Below, piece after piece: positions 45,043 to 52,581 of a DNA stretch of 64,000 nt (its first letter is position 1; each line of letters begins with the position of its first letter). Under the pieces are notes generated by a model. The model ran no database searches and was not told the origin of the DNA. It was given only the letters and a program-made list of their open reading frames with translations. The stretch is from Scalindua sp964344685 (GTDB lineage Bacteria > Planctomycetota > Brocadiia > Brocadiales > Scalinduaceae). The translations under genes and the position numbers were made by a program. Where the stretch lies: contig CAYFOK010000012.1 of NCBI GenBank assembly GCA_964344685.1, positions 1 through 64,000 on the forward strand, given 5' to 3'.

Positions 45043-45145
45043 AATGTATATTCACATCCCTGTAACAACAAATTCAATCAATGAAAAGCATATCCATCAA
45101 TTGATAGTGAATTTATGTGTGGTATGTAAAAGTGTAGATTGAATA
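45043..45145 (+). repeat. Interspersed repeat II, copy 2
   Basis: Counterpart of the stretch at 12911-13012. Shared features are the CACATCCCT block, ATGAAAAGCATATCCATCA, the AATT-centred hairpin TCAATTGA and GTGTGGTATG. It lies between the lipase and PilZ genes. Confidence 0.5.
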
Positions 45146-45196
45146 ATAACCCAGGGAATGATAATGAGGATGTACGCTTAATTCAAGAGAATAATT

Positions 45197-45613
45197 TTAT
45201 GCTTTCTTCAATAAGAATTGATTATCAGGATTCACAAAAAGAGCGGTTCTATTTATCATCTCTTTAATATTTTTATCGATTTCTGTAAATACAGTGGCAG
45301 TGCCAAATACGGAGAAAGCCGGATGTTTTTTAACACGAGTAACTACCCCCCTGCACTCTGCGGGAGATATGGATGTAGAGAAATTTATTTCTAATTCCAG
45401 GGGTGTACCTATTTCAAAGTACCTACTGAGGTAACAATAGATACCTCCAGCTCCCAGATCGTATACAGAAACCATATCCCAGTTTGCAGGTACTATATCC
45501 TGTGCTTTATCAGGCTTAACACGAAACCTTGCTATATATGGTTTCTCAATTCTTCGATATTTCCTTCTTTCAGAAATCTCATTCATGTCAAACCTCCTAT
45601 TTAATAATAGCAA
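45197..45613 (-). CDS. PilZ-domain protein, paralogue 2
   Basis: This 138-residue paralogue of the gene at 41572 has the same ERRKYRRIEKPYIARFR start and the second motif VYDLGAGGIYCY, again with Gly at the usual Ser. The barrel LELEINFSTSISPAECRGVV follows. A likely better start is the Met six codons in (MNEISERRKY), which has AGGAGG upstream. Unlike paralogue 1 it has no hemerythrin gene behind it. It presumably binds c-di-GMP, with the altered motif affecting affinity. Confidence 0.75.
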   Translation of the reverse strand: MLLLNRRFDMNEISERRKYRRIEKPYIARFRVKPDKAQDIVPANWDMVSVYDLGAGGIYCYLSRYFEIGTPLELEINFSTSISPAECRGVVTRVKKHPAFSVFGTATVFTEIDKNIKEMINRTALFVNPDNQFLLKKA

Positions 45614-46170
45614 AGGTAAGGTTTAAAATTACACATTTTATGCCAAAAGGATACGTGAATTTTCATTGTTTTTTCAAGTAAGCCATATTGTTTCCTTAGT
45701 CCTTTTAATTAAATTACTTACGTCATTTTTGAATATTTTGAATACTTTTTTATATTGTAATTTTGGAATTTGCCGGAATGTGTTATCAAATGAACAGTAT
45801 GCCATTGCACACAAATGCGCCAGACAAAAGTGCGCCATGGCACAAGGAGGAATATATGGAAAAATAATCCTGACCGGTATCACGCAAAGACCAAACCATG
45901 CCTTCACCAGATATCACTTGAGTGCAAAGAGGAAAACGCTATAAACAGGAAGACATTGATACAGTGGGGATTGATTGTGATACTTGCTGTATATTACAGA
46001 AAATAATAACAAAGATGTGAACTGGACTCAGTTGGATATGCAGCTGATCTAATCTTCAGAACATACGCAGTGGAAGCCAGGGAAATAAAATATCGAAGGA
46101 GGCATTCCATTACTAATACTCATTAATAACTGAAGTAACGGAGTTCTTGATATATGTATAGCCTGATCAA
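45614..46170. other. Intergenic region with the duplicated upstream segment
   Basis: It contains a conserved box (TTTTATGCCAAAAGGAT at 45636-45652) and duplicated segment copy Y at 45770-45885. The segment includes an imperfect hairpin (TGCCATTGCACAC against GTGCGCCATGGCA). No supported gene is present. Confidence 0.45.
45770..45885 (+). repeat. Duplicated upstream segment, copy Y
   Basis: Counterpart of 42130-42250, with TTGCACACAAATG, GACAAAAGTGCGCCATGGCACA and AATCCTGACCGGTA. The wider region between this segment and the PilZ start is alignable in both loci, so the whole promoter-gene unit was duplicated. Confidence 0.5.
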
Positions 46171-46494
46171 TTAGTCTTCTGCCTTTTCTACCACGCATTC
46201 CTTAATAATCCAGCCTGTAATCTGCCCTAAACAATAAACCAGAACGATAGGAAAAACCCATAACTGAAAGAACAGAACTTCAGCATCTCTTTTTTCCTGT
46301 TTCATGAGCATTCTTATACTTGATTTTGTCAGCTCTTCAGGTTTATGTTCTTTCTCAATTGCTTCTACTTCTATGTCATGCCAATCATGAGTAATACCTC
46401 GAAATACATCTGTAAGGATAACTATAGAAAATATAGTCCACAGGACCGCAAAAACAATAAATAGCCTATTCCATACACTGAGATTTTTAAACAT
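46171..46494 (-). CDS. Small two-helix membrane protein
   Basis: From the internal ATG at 46494 the 107-residue product begins MFKNLSVWNRLF. It has one membrane helix (IVFAVLWTIFSIVILTDVF), a charged periplasmic or cytoplasmic loop of about 45 residues, and a second helix (LWVFPIVLVYCLGQITGWII). Upstream in-frame codons to 46584 look noncoding. No family is recognised and no neighbour suggests a function. Confidence 0.55.
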   Translation of the reverse strand: MFKNLSVWNRLFIVFAVLWTIFSIVILTDVFRGITHDWHDIEVEAIEKEHKPEELTKSSIRMLMKQEKRDAEVLFFQLWVFPIVLVYCLGQITGWIIKECVVEKAED

Positions 46495-46751
46495 TTGTAA
46501 TTTGTAGCAGTTTGTTAGGAGACAAAAAACACAATGTTGTTTATGAAACTGGCGATATATTACAAAAACCAACATTAAAATCAAGTAAAAACTATAAAAT
46601 CAGAATGCACAGCGATATTATAGGCTTGCCTGACGTGCCACTTGGCAGGTTAAATGTGGTATGAAATGGGATAATATTATCTATAAACAAGGGAAGTAAA
46701 TAATTATTACTCACATGTTCTGAAATGCTTTTTAAGCAATTTATTGCCTAA

Positions 46752-47366
46752 CTAAAAGCTTTTTGGCTCTACTACATCATTTATCATGAAAGTAAATGTA
46801 TAGTTGGATATGTATCCATCAAAGTCAATCGGCAAAATCAGATTAAAGGTCGTATCCTTTAGATCCTCACCTTTTCCTTCAAAGCTGTACCTTGGGAATA
46901 GAGGCTCCATTAAATAGTTTATCCGAGCCATTGTACGTGAATGCCTGCCCTCCCCTATACAGAAATCTGGCCAGATATTGACCCAGACATATCCTTCTAT
47001 CTCTGAACCCGGTTCGATCCTTAACGGCGGGCTAGTTCGGAAATTCTCTTGTACAAAAGATCTTACCTCTTCTACATAGTCATAGCCGTAATGAATCCTG
47101 CGAGATTCACCCAAAGGGTCTATAAACTCAGCATCATTCCTAACAAGATTTATATCATGATCGGTTTTATTTTTAATTACTACGTGGATATTCTCAGGAG
47201 TTGGAACAAATTTGAACTGAACGTCCCTATCCTCAAATTTCATCGTCTCGTTTAGAGGATCAATTAGTGAAAAACTGTAGCGATAAGGTGCGTATCCACA
47301 GCCAGCAAAAACAGGTAACAAACATCCAAGAGCAATTAAACATAAATTTTTATATAGATTACACAT
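46752..47366 (-). CDS. Lipoprotein of unknown function
   Basis: The N-terminus is a lipoprotein signal with lipobox VFAGC (Cys at about residue 23). The mature part of about 180 residues is beta-rich (KFVPTPENIHVVIKNKTDH, GSEIEGYVWVNIWPDF, YISNYTFTFMINDV) and may be an immunoglobulin-like domain. No catalytic motif is seen. The protein is probably anchored in the outer or inner membrane, facing the periplasm. Confidence 0.65.
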   Translation of the reverse strand: MCNLYKNLCLIALGCLLPVFAGCGYAPYRYSFSLIDPLNETMKFEDRDVQFKFVPTPENIHVVIKNKTDHDINLVRNDAEFIDPLGESRRIHYGYDYVEEVRSFVQENFRTSPPLRIEPGSEIEGYVWVNIWPDFCIGEGRHSRTMARINYLMEPLFPRYSFEGKGEDLKDTTFNLILPIDFDGYISNYTFTFMINDVVEPKSF

Positions 47367-47660
47367 TTCACCCTCCTAACTGCTTATATCGCAAAACCAG
47401 ATATCTCTCTTCCTTTTAATTTATACAATTATTTTGATGGAATCGTTCCTGAATATGGCAGTATATGACAGGCTGCGACGCCTCAGATTTACACCTGGTA
47501 GTGACTGATTTGTGAATGGTATTTAAGGAATGATAATGCGGCTGGTCTTTTACACGTATTGCCAGGAACTACAGTAAACATTTAAATTCTATACAAACTG
47601 CTTCCCACTAATATCCAGAAAAATTTTGTCCTTCCGGATCAAGTGAAAGATACGCTTCGC

Positions 47661-50600
47661 TTAAGCTACTTGCCTCTCTACTTCTTCAAACTTGACAGAT
47701 ATCTTCTTTGAAACTCCCGCTTCCTCCATGGTAACACCATAAAGAATATCTGCTACGCTCATAGTCTGCTTGCTGTGTGTTATAACAACAAACTGGGATT
47801 TTATAGCAAATTCCTTAAGTATCTGAATGAAACGCTTAATGTTGTTTTCGTCCAGAGCTGCATCAACCTCATCAAGTATACAGAACGGACTTGGTTTGGA
47901 TTGGAAAATGGCGAACAGGAGAGCAATGGTAGTCATAACCTTTTCACCACCTGAAAAAAGCATAATTGATTTAAGATCTTTTCCGGGAGGCTGGGCAATA
48001 ATGTCTACACCTGCATCCAGTATATCAACACCCTCCTCCAGTATAATGTCAGCCCTGCCGCCACCAAACAATTTCCGGAATAACTCATGAAAATGGCTTC
48101 TTATTTCATGAAATGATTTTTCAAACAACTCTCGGCTTGTAACGTTTATCTTATTTATGATGTCATTTAAAGCCTTTTCAGATGCCTGCAGGTCTTCCAT
48201 CTGGCCTGCAAGGTGAGCCTCTCTCTCCTCTAGCTCGGCCTGCTCATGAATGGCTTCCAGATTCACATTACCCATTCTATCAATCCTGCCCTTCAGCTCC
48301 TCAATCTCCCGGGATACACTCTCCCAATCCTGAGACTCGGCATCTCCCTCTCCATGCTCTTTTGCAAACTCAGAAAGTTCAACTTGATAATCATCTCGTA
48401 TTCTCTCTTCCAGATCAGCAACTTTGATCTTAAATTCATTCTCTTTCAACCGCAGATCATTAATTACATGCTCGTGGTTTTTATATTCTTCACTATACTC
48501 ATCTACTTGCCTGCTTTTATCAGCCAACTGCTCATTGCAAACGCTCTGCTCTTCTCTCAGCCTGACGCTCTCCTGCTCCAGTGTAATTTTTTCCGCCTGA
48601 AGCTCTTCAAGCATTTGATTCAGCTCGTTAATCATGGTTTCACTTGCTGCAGTTTTTCCCTGGCAATTCCTAATTTCGTTATAAGCGGTAGCAAGCTCTT
48701 CTTTACTTTCGCAAAGTTCTTTTTTTAATTTTTCTATTGAAGCGATGACATTCTCTTTTCGCTCCTCTTTTTGCGCCAGCACTACCTTAAGCTCCGTTAT
48801 TTCATTCTGTACGTTAACCTTACCTGACTCCTTATCTACCTTGTCATTATCTAATTCGACGACCTGGTTCTCCAAAACCTTTCGCTGATCATTTAAGGCA
48901 GCGATCTCATTGTTAAGGCTTACTTCCCTCTGGTCAATATTTTCAATATGTTCGTTTATCTCCCGTATTTCACTCTCATTAACATCCTTCTCATCGTTAA
49001 GCTCAACATTTTTAAATTCTTCTTTCTGGATATTATTTTCCTGTGAAATCTTAATAATATTTTCTGCATCTATCCCGCTCTTATACTCATCGGCATTTCG
49101 AGCCAGAAGTACAACCTCGCTCTCCTTAGCCTCCTTTTCGCTTAATCGTGTTTTAATCTTTCCTGAAATCTCTGCAAGTTCCAATTTGATGCTTTCAAGC
49201 TCAGTCTTACGGGAAATAAGCCCTACCTTCATATTACCCTGACCAACCAGAATAGTACCGCCAGGCTCTACTACCTCTCCTTTTAATGTCACTATGAATT
49301 TTGCTCCGCATTTATCACCGGACAGCTTCAACGCAGTATCAAAATCCTCAACGACAATCGTATCCCTGAAAATATATTCGACCAGAGCCTTGAAACTACC
49401 TTCGCTCTTTATAAGGTCAACTGCTCTGCCGACAACACCCGGCACATTTGTATCAATAGAAGTACTTACACCTTCCACGCTTATATTTTCAAGCGGAAGA
49501 AATTTAACAAACCCCTTATCCTGTTCTTTCAAGAAATCAGATGATTGAATCACTGCATTAATGGAACTGGTAACAACTATCTGTGCCCTGTCACCCAGAA
49601 CCGCTTCAATAGCAGGCACATATGCGGAATCAACCTTTATTAGATCTGCAACCATTCCATGCACTCCACTTATCTGCCCGTCAGCTTTTCCGGACTCCTC
49701 TAAAACTACCTGTACACCAGAGCTTACACCCTCAAAACGCTTCTCCAGGTCTTCGAGGGTCTCCAGACGGGATTCTTTACGGCTCTGCAGTTGCTGCAGG
49801 CTGTTAATACCGTCTCCAACAGATTGAATTTCGGAATTAAGAGCCTTAATCTGCTCGTTGGTACCTACCAGGGACAACTCAAGGCCTTCAATCTTACCCA
49901 ATATCCTGTCCCTCTGTTCTGTAAGGTTCCGCTTCTCATATTCTATACGTTCCAGTTCTGAGGATATCTCCTCCTGGCGTTTCAATAATTTACTCCTCCT
50001 GTTGCCAATTGTTTCTCGTTCAGCGCTTAAACTGCCAACCTCATTTTGAAGGCTGGAGCCTCTGTGCAGCATATCTATAACCTGTTTTTTATTCGCTTCG
50101 ATCTTTTGCTGAATAAAGTCACACTCATATATATACTGTTTTAACGCTGTCTCCTTAGTTGACAAAGTACTGTTTCCGTCTGCCAGATCATTCTCTATTT
50201 TTTCTAAATCCCGGTCCCAGTCCAGAAGACCGCTCTCTGCGTATTCAATCTTATTTTTAAGCACATCAATAGATTTCTCATATTTTTCTTTCTGTATATT
50301 CTGTTCTTCTATAGCTTTATGGTTAAATCCTATCCTGTCGTGTGCACCGGTAATGTTTGCTGACAGGCTGGCTATATTGAGCTGAGACTTTTCAAGGACA
50401 GAGGAGAGTTCATTTATGCTGCTTTGCAAACGATCCCTCTCCGCCTTCAAATCTTCAATTACAGAAAGCGCTGCTTCACACTTGCTCTCCTCCTGCCGTA
50501 TCTGCTCCTGGGCAAGCGCCCTTCCTTCTTTAAACATTTTATATTTATTCAAGGAGATTTTGATCCTTAACTCTTTCAACCTGACAACACGTTCATTATA

Positions 50601-51242
50601 TTTGCGTGCCTTTGCCGCTTGAAGTTTTATAGAACGGAGTTGTTTCTGAACCTCTTCAATTATATCGTTTACGCGGAGCAGGTTTTGTTCAACCTTTTCC
50701 AGCTTTAACATAGTTTCTCTCTTTTTAGCTTTGTATTTGCTGATACCAGCCGCTTCTTCAAATACAAAGCGCCTCTCCTGTGCGTTTACCTGCAAGAGGG
50801 ATTCAATCTTTCCCTGCTCCATAATTGAGTAACAGCTTCCACCTACCCCTGTACCTAAAAAAAGTTCCTTAATATCCTTTAGTCGACATGGCTGCTTATT
50901 TATCAGATACTCAGAATCTCCTGCAGCATACAAACGCCTTGCAATACACACCTCATCATATTCTACCGGTAATAAATCCTTATCATTCAGAAAGGTCAGT
51001 GATGCCTCCGCATACCCCATAGAGGGGCGTGAATTAGTACCGCTGAAAACAACATCTAACATTTCATTACCTCTGAGTGATTTAGCACTTTGTTCCCCGA
51101 GTATCCATTTAAATGCATCAACTACATTGCTTTTACCGCATCCGTTAGGGCCGACAATGCTGTTAATGCCTCTCCCGAATTCAAAGCATGTCTTGTCAGC
51201 AAACGACTTAAATCCAAATAATTCCAGTTTTTTAAGCAACAT
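47661..51242 (-). CDS. smc: Chromosome segregation protein SMC
   Basis: The 1193-residue ATPase has Walker A VGPNGCGKSNVVDAFKW at about residue 31, then two long coiled-coil arms. They flank a hinge at about residues 500-660 (GVHGMVADLIKVDSAYVPAI). Near the C-terminus are the signature MLFSGGEKVMTTIALLFAI and Walker B FCILDEVDAALDENNI. It is full length for bacterial Smc. Smc forms a ring with ScpA and ScpB that organises and segregates the chromosome, and scpA lies 8 kb away. A terminator separates it from the upstream nrd/histone-like group, so it is probably transcribed from its own promoter. Confidence 0.95.
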   Translation of the reverse strand: MLLKKLELFGFKSFADKTCFEFGRGINSIVGPNGCGKSNVVDAFKWILGEQSAKSLRGNEMLDVVFSGTNSRPSMGYAEASLTFLNDKDLLPVEYDEVCIARRLYAAGDSEYLINKQPCRLKDIKELFLGTGVGGSCYSIMEQGKIESLLQVNAQERRFVFEEAAGISKYKAKKRETMLKLEKVEQNLLRVNDIIEEVQKQLRSIKLQAAKARKYNERVVRLKELRIKISLNKYKMFKEGRALAQEQIRQEESKCEAALSVIEDLKAERDRLQSSINELSSVLEKSQLNIASLSANITGAHDRIGFNHKAIEEQNIQKEKYEKSIDVLKNKIEYAESGLLDWDRDLEKIENDLADGNSTLSTKETALKQYIYECDFIQQKIEANKKQVIDMLHRGSSLQNEVGSLSAERETIGNRRSKLLKRQEEISSELERIEYEKRNLTEQRDRILGKIEGLELSLVGTNEQIKALNSEIQSVGDGINSLQQLQSRKESRLETLEDLEKRFEGVSSGVQVVLEESGKADGQISGVHGMVADLIKVDSAYVPAIEAVLGDRAQIVVTSSINAVIQSSDFLKEQDKGFVKFLPLENISVEGVSTSIDTNVPGVVGRAVDLIKSEGSFKALVEYIFRDTIVVEDFDTALKLSGDKCGAKFIVTLKGEVVEPGGTILVGQGNMKVGLISRKTELESIKLELAEISGKIKTRLSEKEAKESEVVLLARNADEYKSGIDAENIIKISQENNIQKEEFKNVELNDEKDVNESEIREINEHIENIDQREVSLNNEIAALNDQRKVLENQVVELDNDKVDKESGKVNVQNEITELKVVLAQKEERKENVIASIEKLKKELCESKEELATAYNEIRNCQGKTAASETMINELNQMLEELQAEKITLEQESVRLREEQSVCNEQLADKSRQVDEYSEEYKNHEHVINDLRLKENEFKIKVADLEERIRDDYQVELSEFAKEHGEGDAESQDWESVSREIEELKGRIDRMGNVNLEAIHEQAELEEREAHLAGQMEDLQASEKALNDIINKINVTSRELFEKSFHEIRSHFHELFRKLFGGGRADIILEEGVDILDAGVDIIAQPPGKDLKSIMLFSGGEKVMTTIALLFAIFQSKPSPFCILDEVDAALDENNIKRFIQILKEFAIKSQFVVITHSKQTMSVADILYGVTMEEAGVSKKISVKFEEVERQVA

Positions 51243-51291
51243 AATAGATTAGTTCACTCCGTTAACAACACCAGGTCACTGCTTAGACCTA

Positions 51292-51324
51292 CAAAAAAGG
51301 AGCGCCTCTTTTACAGAGGCGCCC
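51292..51324 (-). terminator. Intrinsic terminator after the histone-like gene
   Basis: On the minus strand a GCGCCTC stem (51316-51322 with 51302-51308, seven-base loop) is followed by TCC and TTTTTT. It is placed to end transcripts coming from the nrd/histone-like group and lies just upstream of smc. Confidence 0.75.
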
Positions 51325-51464
51325 CGTTTAAACTCTCTCAATTCCGGTCCAATAAAATGTAGATTAAATTACTTTGCATTTACCCACTTTTTAAACCTTT
51401 AACTTATAATAGTTTACAAAACCACCTGCCTTCAGGCCCTCACACGGCCCGGGAAAGTCATTTT

Positions 51465-51758
51465 TTACCTTTTTGCCTTTGCAACCTTCTTTTTTGCAGT
51501 GGTTTTCTTCCTGGCTACCGGCTTCTTCTTTACCGCGGCTTTCTTCTTAACAACTGTTTTCTTTTTCGCGGTAGCCGCCGCCTTCTTCTTTGTTCCACAA
51601 GCTTTTTTCTTCGGTGCAGCTTTCTTAACTGCAGCTTTTTTAACCGTTCTTTTTTTTGCTACAGTTTTTTTAGCTGTTGTCTTTTTTGCCGTACTTTTCT
51701 TCTTTGTCGTGCTTTTCCTGGTTGCACACTTTTTACGAACAACTTTTTTAACTACCAT
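51465..51758 (-). CDS. Histone H1-like lysine/alanine-rich protein
   Basis: From the ATG at 51758 the 97-residue product is almost entirely Lys, Ala, Thr and Val, in repeats such as KKTVAKK, KKAAVKK and KKKPVARKK. This resembles the C-terminal tail of eukaryotic H1 and Chlamydia Hc2-like proteins. Such proteins bind and compact DNA without sequence specificity. It sits downstream of nrdG and ahead of a strong terminator. Low complexity makes any closer family assignment unsafe. An upstream in-frame start at 51794 is less likely because the AAGGAGG site falls inside it. Confidence 0.75.
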   Translation of the reverse strand: MVVKKVVRKKCATRKSTTKKKSTAKKTTAKKTVAKKRTVKKAAVKKAAPKKKACGTKKKAAATAKKKTVVKKKAAVKKKPVARKKTTAKKKVAKAKR

Positions 51759-51807
51759 ATTGCATTGCCCTCCTTGTGACAAAAATAGGACCAAAATAGT
51801 CGAAGAG

Positions 51808-52542
51808 TTACCAATTACAGCTCAAGGCCTTCACTTCTTCACCTCTAACGTAACAGTTTGGTACAAACCTCCGCGCACTTTCTGCAAAATCCCTCATTTC
51901 ATCCTCTGAATACGGCACTACGTCTAACATCGCACTATCCAGGCAATTTGTCGGCCTGAATGTTTGCAAAATATATCTACTTGCTCCGGCTATACTTTGC
52001 GCAATCTCTACCACATCAGCTCTAGTTAAAAAAGCCGGGCAGACAGTTGTACGAAACTCATACTCTATCCCGCTTTCCATAATCAGCTTTATACTTCTCT
52101 TGAGATCAGGCAGGCTACAGAGAACTCCACCTACTTCATTATATTTCCCCTCTCTTAATGGAGCCTTTATATCCATGGCAATACAATCAATCAACTCTCG
52201 CTTTATCAAATCCTCTATCTTATCCGGATTTGTACCGTTCGAGTCCAGCCTGACCTTCAGGCCCATATCTTTGAATATTGTTATAAGCGTATCAAGGTCT
52301 TCATGGAATGTCGGTTCCCCTCCGGAAATCACTACCCCATCCAGCCAATCCTTATTTTTCTCAATCCTCTTCTTCACAGACTCTAACGGTATACTCTCAA
52401 GCTCGTTTGGCTTATTGACCAGGTGAGTAGCATGACAGTAAGGACATCTCATATTACAATGCGGAAGAAAAAGAATAGAAACAATATTCCCTTCCCACTC
52501 AATTAAACTACTTTCTACAAATCCCTTTATCGTTATCGACAT
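51808..52542 (-). CDS. nrdG: Anaerobic ribonucleotide reductase activating enzyme (radical SAM)
   Basis: The 244-residue protein has the radical SAM cluster motif CNMRCPYC (Cys33, Cys37, Cys40), the GGEPTFH motif and a TIM-barrel-like body (LKVRLDSNGTNPDKI, CIAMDIKAPL). This is the NrdG2-type activase that generates a glycyl radical on NrdD using S-adenosylmethionine and an Fe4S4 cluster. It lies 39 bases downstream of the reductase gene, as expected for a functional pair. Confidence 0.85.
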   Translation of the reverse strand: MSITIKGFVESSLIEWEGNIVSILFLPHCNMRCPYCHATHLVNKPNELESIPLESVKKRIEKNKDWLDGVVISGGEPTFHEDLDTLITIFKDMGLKVRLDSNGTNPDKIEDLIKRELIDCIAMDIKAPLREGKYNEVGGVLCSLPDLKRSIKLIMESGIEYEFRTTVCPAFLTRADVVEIAQSIAGASRYILQTFRPTNCLDSAMLDVVPYSEDEMRDFAESARRFVPNCYVRGEEVKALSCNW

Positions 52543-52581
52543 TTTTTCACCCGAAAATCAATTAGCATAACTGCTAAACGT

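Noticed and set aside
51499..51909. Plus-strand hydrophobic frame opposite the histone-like gene
   Set aside because: Its Phe/Ala/Val composition is just the antisense of Lys/Ala codons and it has no ribosome site.
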